Source of the DNA: PZPK01 sp963974595
GTDB taxonomy: Bacteria > Pseudomonadota > Gammaproteobacteria > Pseudomonadales > Oleiphilaceae
Length of the DNA: 64,000 nucleotides
Reading direction: 5' to 3'
Assembly (NCBI GenBank): GCA_963974595.1
Contig: CAXBDA010000004.1
Location: 1 to 64,000, forward strand
Shown piece by piece: positions 35,944 through 44,648 of this stretch. Position numbers and translations under genes: made by a program. How positions within the stretch are numbered: position 1 is the stretch's first letter; the number at the start of each line of letters is the position of its first letter. The notes beneath the pieces were generated by a model. That model was not told the origin of the DNA, made no database searches, and was given only the letters and a program-made list of their open reading frames with translations.

Positions 35944-36711
35944 TTATTCCTCTAACCAAGTTTTCATTGAGTTCAGTACATCATATTGCGTCATATCGAC
36001 ATGAATAGGCGTTACTGATATGTAATTATTTGCGACGGCATGGAAGTCGGTCCCTTCCCCTGCATCATCGCCATCACCAGCAAGCGCTATCCAGAAACGC
36101 TGATGACCTCTTGGGTCTGACACTATGTGCGGGTCATGCCCTTTTGCTCTATGACCTAAACGAGTCACTTTCATACCTTTCAATTCATCATAAGGTATAT
36201 CTGGCACATTTATATTTAAAACTGTCCGTTTCGGAAATTGATAGCCGACACTTCTCTTTAAGAAATCCAAAATGGCTAAGGCAGCAGTTTCGTAGAAAAA
36301 GTTTCCACGATTAACCAAAGAAACTGCAATCGCGGGTAATGACAAAAAACGGCCCTCTATCGCTGCTGCCACTGTCCCGGAATACAAGACATCATCACCT
36401 AAATTCTCATGGCTATTGATACCGGAGATAACCCGCTCAAACTCGGTATCACCATCATCCCCGTACTGACTCTGAAATAAACTGGACAAGCCTAAATGCA
36501 CACTATCAGTAGGCGTCCCATCTATAGACAAAAAGCCCGATGACAAACGCGTAACCTTTAACGGCCGCCCCAAAGTTAATGATCCACTCGCACCGCTATG
36601 ATCTCTATCTGGAGCAGCCACCCTTATATTGTGATGCGCTGATATAAGATCTGCCAACGTCGACAAACCTTCGGCATGAACACCGTCATCATTCGAAAGC
36701 AAAATTGTCAT
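35944..36711 (-). CDS. surE: 5'/3'-nucleotidase SurE
   Basis: Metal-dependent survival nucleotidase and exopolyphosphatase, 255 residues. The metal site is formed by LLSNDDGVHA (Asp pair at residues 8-9), the Ser/Asn in SGINSHENLGDDV, and SGTVAAAIEG. AAGGG precedes the ATG. It lies between truD and pcm in the conserved minus-strand block. Confidence 0.96.
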   Translation of the reverse strand: MTILLSNDDGVHAEGLSTLADLISAHHNIRVAAPDRDHSGASGSLTLGRPLKVTRLSSGFLSIDGTPTDSVHLGLSSLFQSQYGDDGDTEFERVISGINSHENLGDDVLYSGTVAAAIEGRFLSLPAIAVSLVNRGNFFYETAALAILDFLKRSVGYQFPKRTVLNINVPDIPYDELKGMKVTRLGHRAKGHDPHIVSDPRGHQRFWIALAGDGDDAGEGTDFHAVANNYISVTPIHVDMTQYDVLNSMKTWLEE

Positions 36712-36730
36712 TTTAAACCCTTATCAGACC

Positions 36731-37672
36731 TTATTTCTCTGCACCTAAACCCACTTTATACTCAATAAATTCTGAGATAAGCGATGTTGCAAAACAGCCC
36801 GTTGGCAGCAAAAAAGATAAGCTCAGAACATTATTTTTGAGCTCCCAGCTTAGTTTTTCTGGCACGATGAAGTAAGGCCGCCTTTCTAAGCTTAAGCGAT
36901 TTTTGTGGATCGCATCAGCAAACACCGGATAGTCTTTCAAGACTTCACGCTCTGAATCCGATAACTCATTTAAGCCTGGCGTTTCATCCCCATAAAGAGG
37001 ACCTCCCAGGTTTTCGCTTAAGCAAGTTTTACCTTGTATATACTGCGCCAAGTTCAGATTATAAAGAAAAGAACGTGCTGCAGATAAATAAAATGACCTT
37101 TGCGAACGTGATGCCTTTATTTTCCCACTAAAAAAGCGCTCTCCACGCTCAAGATTCGCACCATGGATTCCAAAGCGCTGCGCACCAAAATAGTTTGGAA
37201 AGCCTGCTGCGGCGATCCTGCCCAACTCCTCTTCCACATACTGAGCAGATTCAAGAGCGCGCACTACTATGTTGAATTTATTCGACGAATGCTCACCTCT
37301 TCTTAATTTTTTGAGATGCCGGTCATGTTTCAAAATTTCAACGCCATCCAAGCCTAGCTCAGACCAAATCGGCTCAGGCTTATTCCCCAGATAAACACTA
37401 AACCACTGACGGGTCACTGCCCATCGATCTTTTAAACCGGAAAAGCCCACATCCATTAATCTTACGCTGGCAAATTGCGCAATTTTTTCGGCCACATACT
37501 CAGTATTTTGGCCTTGTTTTTCTAGCCATAACCAAACATGCTCACCTTCACCAGCCAAGTCAGGCCGTAAAATTTCTTCTACGTAAAAGTCTTCTACCCG
37601 CGTTTTAATAATACCTTTCGCTGGCGGCTTATGCGTCGCACGAGGGAAATTCAAATCAAACTGCGAGCTCAT
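36731..37672 (-). CDS. truD: tRNA pseudouridine(13) synthase
   Basis: Modifies U13 of tRNA-Glu. 313 residues. The catalytic Asp is in GFSGLKDRWAVTRQWFSV (near residue 81), and the second conserved motif is FPNYFGAQRFG. The TRUD insertion domain follows. It overlaps the ispDF stop by four bases (ATGA), so it is translationally coupled to it. The ORF is slightly shorter than E. coli TruD (349) but has all motifs. Confidence 0.95.
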   Translation of the reverse strand: MSSQFDLNFPRATHKPPAKGIIKTRVEDFYVEEILRPDLAGEGEHVWLWLEKQGQNTEYVAEKIAQFASVRLMDVGFSGLKDRWAVTRQWFSVYLGNKPEPIWSELGLDGVEILKHDRHLKKLRRGEHSSNKFNIVVRALESAQYVEEELGRIAAAGFPNYFGAQRFGIHGANLERGERFFSGKIKASRSQRSFYLSAARSFLYNLNLAQYIQGKTCLSENLGGPLYGDETPGLNELSDSEREVLKDYPVFADAIHKNRLSLERRPYFIVPEKLSWELKNNVLSLSFLLPTGCFATSLISEFIEYKVGLGAEK

Positions 37673-38976
37673 TGACTAACACCGGATAGATTAACACTAG
37701 AAAATACAGGCACTAGAATAACACTTGCCTGACAGGCAATTCCCTCTTTGCGACCGGTAAAACCAAGTTTTTCTGTGGTAGTTGCTTTTACGCCAACACA
37801 CGCGCTATCCACTTGAACATCTTCTGCGATATTGACTTGCATCTGACGAATATAGGGTGCCATTTTGGGTGTTTGAGCAATAATCGTACTATCAATATTT
37901 CCGATTTGATAACCCTGATCGTCAATCAAAGACACCACAGCTTTTAATAGCGTACGGCTATTTGCACCTTGCCACTTTTCATCGGTATCCGGGAAATGCT
38001 TACCAATATCACCCAGCGCTAAAGCACCCAACAGGGCATCCATGATGGCATGCAATAATACGTCGCCATCAGAATGTGCGATTAAGCCCTTTTCATGAGG
38101 GATTTTTACACCGCCCAAGATAACAAATTCACCCTCACCAAAAGCATGTACGTCAAAACCTGTGCCTATTCTTGGAAACCTTAGTGTGTTGTTTTTCAAT
38201 TTAGACTCATCCTGCCCAGTATGCCTATCTTGATTGATAGACCTTTGGGACCTCTTATTTCCAACTAAATACTCTTTTACCTTAACAAGATCAGCAGGCA
38301 AGGTTACTTTAACATTCTGCTCAAAACCATGAACCATAAAAGCGGATCGGCCAACTATTTCAAGCGCTGAGGCCTCATCAGTAACAATCAGGCCGCCATC
38401 ATCACAATATTTCAGCGCATCTCGCAGATCGGCATAGCTAAAAATTTGTGGCGTCATGGCGCGCCACAAGCCTGTTCTATCAATGGTTTCTTTTATTTTG
38501 GGCAGACCTTTGGTATCTTCACCACTAACAATACGCTTCAGGGTATCAGAAACCGGCACACCCAAAACCAAACCTGAGTCTACTTGCTTAAGCTCTTCGA
38601 TTAACAAATCAATCTCTTCTTTAGATAAACAAGGGCGAGCGGCATCATGCACCCACACCCAGTCTCTATCTTTGGCGGTGTCTGAAATAAACGCCAAGCC
38701 ATTCAAAACCGTATCTGCTCGCTCTTTTCCACCCTGAAACACCTTAACGCCCTCTTTTAGATTGAGCCCATATTTTTCGAAATAAGTATCTTGTTGCGAC
38801 AAGCCAACATGCACTTCATCAAACGCAGGATGATCTAAAAAGCAGCATAAGGTATGCTCTAAAATCGTTTTATTTTCAATCTGAAGATACTGCTTAGGTT
38901 TATCTGCTTGCATTCTAGAACCAATGCCTGCGGCCGGAATAATAACCCAAAATTTTGGAGGGAGGTGACTAGACAT
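37669..38976 (-). CDS. ispDF: Bifunctional IspD-IspF isoprenoid enzyme
   Basis: One 435-residue chain carries two MEP-pathway steps. Residues 1 to about 232 are IspD (IIPAAGIGSRMQADKPKQYL, the CTP loop; VWVHDAARPCL), which makes CDP-methylerythritol. A ~30-residue polar linker follows. Residues from about 266 are IspF (RIGTGFDVHAFG, zinc ligands; LIAHSDGDVLLHAIMDALLGA; DIGKHFPDTD), which makes the cyclodiphosphate. The intermediate kinase IspE is not here. Fused IspDF is usual in alpha- and epsilonproteobacteria. In most gammaproteobacteria the genes are separate and adjacent, at exactly this position between ftsB and truD. Confidence 0.95.
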   Translation of the reverse strand: MSSHLPPKFWVIIPAAGIGSRMQADKPKQYLQIENKTILEHTLCCFLDHPAFDEVHVGLSQQDTYFEKYGLNLKEGVKVFQGGKERADTVLNGLAFISDTAKDRDWVWVHDAARPCLSKEEIDLLIEELKQVDSGLVLGVPVSDTLKRIVSGEDTKGLPKIKETIDRTGLWRAMTPQIFSYADLRDALKYCDDGGLIVTDEASALEIVGRSAFMVHGFEQNVKVTLPADLVKVKEYLVGNKRSQRSINQDRHTGQDESKLKNNTLRFPRIGTGFDVHAFGEGEFVILGGVKIPHEKGLIAHSDGDVLLHAIMDALLGALALGDIGKHFPDTDEKWQGANSRTLLKAVVSLIDDQGYQIGNIDSTIIAQTPKMAPYIRQMQVNIAEDVQVDSACVGVKATTTEKLGFTGRKEGIACQASVILVPVFSSVNLSGVSQ

Positions 38977-39013
38977 AAATAAGAAGGTATCAATTTATAA
39001 GAAGTTGCGACAT

Positions 39014-39292
39014 TTAATGACTAGAAGTGACAATCATATAAAAACTTTCATTTTCTTTGATCATACCCAGATTAAAGCGCGCACGCTCTTCGATAGCAGC
39101 ATAACCATTTTTTAAATCAAGAACTTCTTCATTTAAACGATTATTACGACTTTCAAGAAGCTTATTTTTCGCTATTTGCTGTTCAACCTTATCTTGCAGC
39201 ATCCACACTTCGGAATAACTGCCGCTACCTATCCATAGTCGATATTGCAGACCAATAATAACCAAGAGCATCAGACTCCACACCAACTTCAT
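39014..39292 (-). CDS. ftsB: Cell division protein FtsB
   Basis: Bitopic divisome protein that joins FtsL and FtsQ. 92 residues: a short cytoplasmic tip, a membrane helix (about 4-20, WSLMLLVIIGLQYRLW), then a periplasmic coiled coil (LQDKVEQQIAKNKLLESRNN) and the conserved ending EERARFNLGMIKENE. I chose the ATG at 39292; an in-frame GTG at 39298 has AAGG five bases upstream and is also possible. It lies between eno and ispDF, the standard gammaproteobacterial order. Confidence 0.92.
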   Translation of the reverse strand: MKLVWSLMLLVIIGLQYRLWIGSGSYSEVWMLQDKVEQQIAKNKLLESRNNRLNEEVLDLKNGYAAIEERARFNLGMIKENESFYMIVTSSH

Positions 39293-39416
39293 ATACACTG
39301 TGACCTTAAGGTAATTTTACATCGAACAACAAAATTAACAGTAACTCTAGTCCAGAAAACCATTTCCCGCTAAGCAATGCCTTAATATTAGAAATTTTTA
39401 ATGCTAATTAAAACGA

Positions 39417-39449
39417 CAAAAGCATCGAGGGAAAACCACGATGCTTTGC
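39417..39449 (-). terminator. Terminator after eno
   Basis: AAAGCATCG...CGATGCTTT stem around a GG-AAAA-CC inner pair, directly beyond the eno stop. On the minus strand it is followed by TTTTGTCGTTTT. Confidence 0.75.
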
Positions 39450-39466
39450 TTGTACATCAAAAAAAA

Positions 39467-40759
39467 CTACTGCCCTTTAATTTCACTTCTTCCTTTATAA
39501 GGTGCTTTTGCACCTAGCTGCTCTTCGATGCGCAGCAAGCGGTTATACTTTGCAACTCTATCAGACCGACATAATGAGCCCGTTTTAATTTGGCCGGCAC
39601 AGGTACCTACTGCAAGATCGGCTATCGTTGTATCTTCTGTTTCACCAGAGCGATGAGAAATAACGGCCGTATAACCTGCGTCTTTCGCCATTTTGATGGC
39701 ATCCAAGGTTTCACTTAACGTACCAATTTGATTAAATTTAATCAGAATTGAATTAGCGATATTCTTTTCGATACCTTCTGACAGAATCTTGGTATTGGTG
39801 ACAAAAAGATCATCACCCACTAACTGAACACGACTACCAAGCTTTTCAGTTTGATACTGCCAACCAGCCCAATCAGATTCATCTTGGCCATCTTCGATAG
39901 ATACAATCGGATATTGATCGCATAATTCTGCCAAGTAATCACTAAAGCCTTCGGCCGTAAAGACCTTTCCTTCACCACTTAGATCATATTTACCATCTTT
40001 ATAAAACTCTGAAGCAGCACAATCTAATGCCAGAGTAATATCTTTATTTAATTCGTAACCGGCTATCGCGACAGCTTCTTTGATGACGGCTAAGGCACCT
40101 GCATTTGAAGATAAATTAGGTGCAAAACCACCTTCATCACCAACGGCTGTATTCAAGCCTTTTACTTTTAAGACATTTTTTAGCGCATGGAAAATTTCTG
40201 CACCGGCTCTTAATGCTTCAGAAAATGTAGGCACGGAAACAGGCTGGATCATGAACTCTTGAATATCAACATTATTGTCAGCATGTTCACCACCGTTAAT
40301 GATATTCATCATGGGCACAGGCATAGAGTACTGACCGGATGTACCGTTAATGTCAGCAATATGTGCATATAGTTCGACACCTTTCTCTTGCGCGGCTGCT
40401 TTTGCTGCAGCCAAAGAAACAGCCAAAATTGCATTTGCGCCCAGTTTTGCTTTATTTTCTGTGCCATCCAGATCAAGCATAATCTGATCAAGCGCACGCT
40501 GATCAGTAACATCTTTACCTTTTAAAGCATCACGAATTTCGCCATTAATACCCGCCACAGCCTTAAGTACACCTTTACCTAAATAACGTGCTTTATCGCC
40601 GTCTCTCAGTTCAAGTGCTTCACGCGAGCCAGTCGATGCACCTGAAGGCGCACATGCTGAACCAATAACTCCTGATGACAAAATTACATCTGCTTCGACA
40701 GTAGGATTACCACGTGAGTCGAGCACTTCACGACCCTTAATATCAACAATTGCTGTCAT
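39467..40759 (-). CDS. eno: Enolase
   Basis: Glycolytic enzyme that interconverts 2-phosphoglycerate and phosphoenolpyruvate, and a degradosome partner in many gammaproteobacteria. 430 residues. Signature blocks are GREVLDSRGNPTVEADV, GDEGGFAPNL, the metal Asp in LALDCAASEFY and SIEDGQDESD, and the catalytic Lys in ILIKFNQIGTLSETL and AVISHRSGETED. The ribosome site GGAGG is strong. It is downstream of pyrG-kdsA. Confidence 0.98.
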   Translation of the reverse strand: MTAIVDIKGREVLDSRGNPTVEADVILSSGVIGSACAPSGASTGSREALELRDGDKARYLGKGVLKAVAGINGEIRDALKGKDVTDQRALDQIMLDLDGTENKAKLGANAILAVSLAAAKAAAQEKGVELYAHIADINGTSGQYSMPVPMMNIINGGEHADNNVDIQEFMIQPVSVPTFSEALRAGAEIFHALKNVLKVKGLNTAVGDEGGFAPNLSSNAGALAVIKEAVAIAGYELNKDITLALDCAASEFYKDGKYDLSGEGKVFTAEGFSDYLAELCDQYPIVSIEDGQDESDWAGWQYQTEKLGSRVQLVGDDLFVTNTKILSEGIEKNIANSILIKFNQIGTLSETLDAIKMAKDAGYTAVISHRSGETEDTTIADLAVGTCAGQIKTGSLCRSDRVAKYNRLLRIEEQLGAKAPYKGRSEIKGQ

Positions 40760-40850
40760 TTAACTAGCCTCCAATTATGAAATTTCTGCTAAGTTTAAAG
40801 CCTCAAAATAAACACTTTAAACGTTAAAATATCTAGGTTTATAAGGTATT

Positions 40851-41696
40851 TTAAGCGGTATCTAATGGTTTAAAACTCTTTACCAAATCATCGATCGCTT
40901 TAACTCTTGTCAAGAAAGGTTCTAACTGACTCAATCGTAAGGCACACGGGCCATCACATTTCGCATTTTCAGGATCAGGGTGCGCTTCCAAAAACAACCC
41001 AGCCAAACCTTGTGACATGCCCGCAAGCGCCAAATCGGTGACAGCTTCACGCCGCCCTCCCGCTGAATCAGTACGACCACCGGGCTGCTGAAGAGAGTGT
41101 GTCACATCAAAAAATACCGGGTAGTTGAATGTTTTCAATACGCCAAAACCCAGCATATCGACAACAAGGTTGTTGTAGCCAAAACTACTACCCCGTTCGC
41201 ATAGGATGAGCTGATCATTGCCTGCTTCTTCACATTTTTTCAGAATATGTTGCATTTCTTGAGGTGCTAAAAACTGGGCTTTCTTTATGTTGATGACCGC
41301 CTGAGTCTTTGCCATTGCCTTAACCAAGTCTGTCTGGCGCGATAAGAAGGCGGGTAATTGAATAATATCGCAGACTTCAGCAACAGGCGCTGCTTGCCCG
41401 GGCTCATGAACATCGGTAATAATGGGGACATTAAATGTCTGCTTAATCTCTTCAAATATCCGAAGCCCTTCTTCCAAACCAGGGCCTCTAAAAGAATGAA
41501 TTGATGACCGGTTTGCTTTATCAAAGGAAGCTTTAAAAACATAAGGAATATTTAACTTGGTACTTGTTTCTACATAAGCTTCAGCCACGCTCATGGCCAG
41601 ATCTCGCGATTCAAGAACGTTCACACCACCAAACAAGACAAAGGGCAATTGATTACCAATTACCACATCACCGACTTGAATTATTTTCTGCGTCAT
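40851..41696 (-). CDS. kdsA: 3-deoxy-8-phosphooctulonate (KDO-8-P) synthase
   Basis: Condenses phosphoenolpyruvate with arabinose-5-phosphate for the KDO of LPS. 281 residues. Motifs include FVLFGGVNVLESRDLAM, FKASFDKANRSS, DVHEPGQAAPVAEV, CERGSSFGYNNLVVDM and DVTHSLQQPGG. A Asn-containing ITDVHEP / lack of the metal Cys pattern suggests the non-metal class, though I did not test this. It is 38 bp downstream of pyrG. pyrG-kdsA-eno is a conserved trio. Confidence 0.96.
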   Translation of the reverse strand: MTQKIIQVGDVVIGNQLPFVLFGGVNVLESRDLAMSVAEAYVETSTKLNIPYVFKASFDKANRSSIHSFRGPGLEEGLRIFEEIKQTFNVPIITDVHEPGQAAPVAEVCDIIQLPAFLSRQTDLVKAMAKTQAVINIKKAQFLAPQEMQHILKKCEEAGNDQLILCERGSSFGYNNLVVDMLGFGVLKTFNYPVFFDVTHSLQQPGGRTDSAGGRREAVTDLALAGMSQGLAGLFLEAHPDPENAKCDGPCALRLSQLEPFLTRVKAIDDLVKSFKPLDTA

Positions 41697-41734
41697 TTAA
41701 TCAATCTCAATATTTTATTCCGCGGATAAAGGAC

Positions 41735-43363
41735 TTAGCTTTGCTGACTATTGATGACAGCCGCTTTAATAAAGCCTTCGAATAGACCATGGCCATCACG
41801 TGGCGTAGAGGTAAATTCTGGATGAAACTGGCAGGCAACAAACCAAGGATGATTTGGCACTTCAATCACCTCTACCAAAGAGTTGTCTTTGGATCGACCC
41901 GATATAATCAAGCCTGCATCTTCAAGTTTTGGTAGTAAATTATTGTTTACTTCATAACGATGACGATGGCGCTCCACAATCAAATTCTTGCCATAACACT
42001 CTTTGACTAAAGAGCCATCTTTTAAGTTACACTCTTGAGCCCCTAACCGCATCGTGCCACCAAGATCTGAACCGGCATCTCGCTGTTCTATATTACCCGT
42101 ACTATCTTGCCATTCGGTTATTAGGCCTATCACAGGTTCTGAACAATCTTTTTTGAACTCTGTACTGTGTGCATTTTTCAAGCCTGCAACATGACGCGCA
42201 TATTCAATAACCGCCACTTGCATCCCTAAGCAAATACCGAGATAAGGCACTTTATTTTCACGTGCAATTTTAACCGTTTGAATCTTGCCCTCAACACCAC
42301 GATTACCAAAACCACCAGGCACTAAAATAGCATCGACATCGTCTAGGGCTGCGGTACCGCTATCGATAATGGTTTCAGAATCAATATACTTCATTTTGAT
42401 TTTGGTACGTGTGCGTATGCCTGCATGCTTAATCGCTTCAATTAAGGACTTATAAGCATCCAGTAATTCCATATATTTACCGACCATCGCGATAGTCACT
42501 TCGCACTCTGGATTTGCCTCTGCTTCAACTACCTCATCCCATTCAGATAAATCTGCTTCAGGGCAATCCAAACCAAAACGTTCAACAACAATTTGATCGA
42601 GATTTTGTTTATGGAGCATACGCGGAATAAGATAAATGCTGGATGCATCTTGCAATGGAATAACAGCCCGTTCTTCTACGTTGGTAAACAAGGCTATTTT
42701 GCGACGAGAAGATACATCAATCTCATGATCTGAACGACAAACAAGGATATCAGGTTGAATACCGATCGAACGCATTTCTTTAACAGAATGCTGAGTCGGT
42801 TTTGTTTTAGTTTCACCGGCTGTTGCAATGTAAGGCACCAAAGTTAAATGCATAAACAAAGCACGCTGTGAGCCTACTTCAATTTTTAATTGACGAATGG
42901 CTTCCAGAAAAGGTTGTGATTCAATATCACCGACCGTACCACCAATTTCGACCAGAGCAACATCATAGCCTGTTGCACCTTCAACAATTCGACGCTTAAT
43001 TTCATCGGTAATATGAGGAATGACCTGAACCGTCCCACCAAGGTAGTCACCTCGACGTTCTTTTCGAATCACATCTTCATAAACACGACCACTGGTAAAA
43101 TTATTACGTTTCGTCATGGTGGTGCGAATAAAACGCTCATAGTGGCCTAGATCGAGATCTGTTTCTGCACCATCGTCTGTTACGAACACTTCACCATGTT
43201 GAAATGGGCTCATCGTACCCGGATCAACATTGATATAAGGGTCTAGTTTTAGCATAGTGACTTTAAGGCCACGCGCTTCCAAAATAGCAGCTAAGGATGC
43301 TGATGCAATGCCTTTCCCTAAGGAAGAAACAACACCACCGGTCACGAAGATAAAACGCGTCAT
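41735..43363 (-). CDS. pyrG: CTP synthase
   Basis: Makes CTP from UTP, ATP and glutamine. 542 residues. The N-terminal synthetase domain opens FVTGGVVSSLGKGI (P-loop) with HYERF and GGTVGDIES. The C-terminal class I glutaminase domain has the nucleophile Cys in LGICLGMQVAVIEYAR and the His/Glu pair in QFHPEFTSTP. A TATAAT on the minus strand (43424-43419) is a possible -10, about 60 bp before the start. First gene of the long block that runs to rpoS. Confidence 0.98.
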   Translation of the reverse strand: MTRFIFVTGGVVSSLGKGIASASLAAILEARGLKVTMLKLDPYINVDPGTMSPFQHGEVFVTDDGAETDLDLGHYERFIRTTMTKRNNFTSGRVYEDVIRKERRGDYLGGTVQVIPHITDEIKRRIVEGATGYDVALVEIGGTVGDIESQPFLEAIRQLKIEVGSQRALFMHLTLVPYIATAGETKTKPTQHSVKEMRSIGIQPDILVCRSDHEIDVSSRRKIALFTNVEERAVIPLQDASSIYLIPRMLHKQNLDQIVVERFGLDCPEADLSEWDEVVEAEANPECEVTIAMVGKYMELLDAYKSLIEAIKHAGIRTRTKIKMKYIDSETIIDSGTAALDDVDAILVPGGFGNRGVEGKIQTVKIARENKVPYLGICLGMQVAVIEYARHVAGLKNAHSTEFKKDCSEPVIGLITEWQDSTGNIEQRDAGSDLGGTMRLGAQECNLKDGSLVKECYGKNLIVERHRHRYEVNNNLLPKLEDAGLIISGRSKDNSLVEVIEVPNHPWFVACQFHPEFTSTPRDGHGLFEGFIKAAVINSQQS

Positions 43364-43530
43364 GTAAATCCCGTCAGTTTCTCAGACTAAAAAAGAAAAT
43401 CGCTTTTTAAATCAAGCAATTATAAGCTAATTTATTTAAATGGTTAGAAGGGGGAGATTTTCATCTCAAGATGGGTCGCCAGATTACCAGAAAGGCGGGA
43501 TTCGCTCAATCGAAATGTAGACTCAACATT

Positions 43531-43546
43531 TATATTGATCAATATA
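43531..43546. promoter_or_regulatory. 16-bp perfect palindrome between pyrG and the PhnD-like gene
   Basis: TATATTGA-TCAATATA lies about 85 bp before the GTG of the binding-protein gene. A second GATCAAT is 20 bp further on. This resembles an operator, but I cannot match it to a named regulator. Confidence 0.4.
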
Positions 43547-43629
43547 TAAACTAAAACAGCAAATGATCAATGCCATTCAAGCCTCTATGCTAGAATAACT
43601 AACGCGTCATTATAAATCTGGAGTCAAGT

Positions 43630-44643
43630 GTGCTGTTCTCTTCTAAAGCTATTCTATCTACAACGAATCATTTTTGCTTGCGAACACCTAAGCAGCTAAA
43701 TCCTTCTTTTAACGCTATTATTCTTTCTTTCTTGTTATTGCTAAACAGCGTCGATACTCGCGCCCAGACACTGATCGTCAGCGTTGCCCCTTCGTACCCT
43801 ATTCCTGTTAGCTTAAACGCTCCTGAAGAGATCAAATCTAGCACCAAAAAACTCAAATCAGAAAAAGACGTAAACGTAAAACCCACTGCACCAGCCTTTG
43901 AGAAAATACCCGATAAAGATGAAATTTGGTTTGATATATTTAAGCATATAGAAGAACAAACAGGCTTGAATATTCAATTCGAGCCAGCAAGCAGTCAATT
44001 AGATTTCGAGCTCAAGCTTGCCAAATCCTACTACGATTTAGCCGTCGTTAGCCCACTACAATTCAATGCTTTCAGGGAATCACCCGGCTATCAAGCACAA
44101 GTGAAAAGAAAATCCCAACCCATACGCGGCATTATTTTTGTCAAAAAAAATGGTGACATAAAAAGCTTTTCAGAACTTAGAAATGCGATCATTGCATTCC
44201 CCAACCCTTTAAATTTCGAATCGAGCATCGCCCCTAGAGAAAGCTTAAAGAGACTAAAATTCAATATCATTCCTCAGTTTTTACACTCGGAAAACGCGGT
44301 ATATAAAGAGGTTATCAGCGAACAATATATTGCAGGTGCAGGGACACACGAAAACTTTTTAGCACAACCTATCGAGATCAGAAACAGCCTTAAAATTGTC
44401 TGGGACAGCCCTGGGTTTTCACCCCATGCACTTGTTGCCCACCCGAGAGTCGGTTTCTTATCCTTAGTAAAACTGAAAAGAGCCTTTGTCAACATGATAA
44501 AAAATCAAGATGCAAAGAGCTTATTACCATATATTTTTGTGGATAATGGCTTTGAAGTTGCTCGAGATAGCGACTGGGATGAAATTAAATTAATAGACCT
44601 TAACGCATTAAATGGCAGCGCTAAAAATACCATAACAAAATAA
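43630..44643 (+). CDS. PhnD/SsuA-like periplasmic binding protein
   Basis: 337 residues. A long basic N-terminus leads into a signal peptide (NAIILSFLLLLNSVDTRAQ), then a type II periplasmic binding fold of the phosphonate-binding PhnD family (EQTGLNIQFEPASS, YYDLAVVSPLQFNAF, SFSELRNAIIAFPNP). No ABC permease or ATPase gene is adjacent, so it may present a ligand to a sensor rather than feed a transporter. The start is GTG with GGAG six bases upstream. It converges with a 7TM histidine kinase gene, only five bases between stops. The ligand is unknown. Confidence 0.8.
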   Translation: MLFSSKAILSTTNHFCLRTPKQLNPSFNAIILSFLLLLNSVDTRAQTLIVSVAPSYPIPVSLNAPEEIKSSTKKLKSEKDVNVKPTAPAFEKIPDKDEIWFDIFKHIEEQTGLNIQFEPASSQLDFELKLAKSYYDLAVVSPLQFNAFRESPGYQAQVKRKSQPIRGIIFVKKNGDIKSFSELRNAIIAFPNPLNFESSIAPRESLKRLKFNIIPQFLHSENAVYKEVISEQYIAGAGTHENFLAQPIEIRNSLKIVWDSPGFSPHALVAHPRVGFLSLVKLKRAFVNMIKNQDAKSLLPYIFVDNGFEVARDSDWDEIKLIDLNALNGSAKNTITK

Positions 44644-44648
44644 AATCA

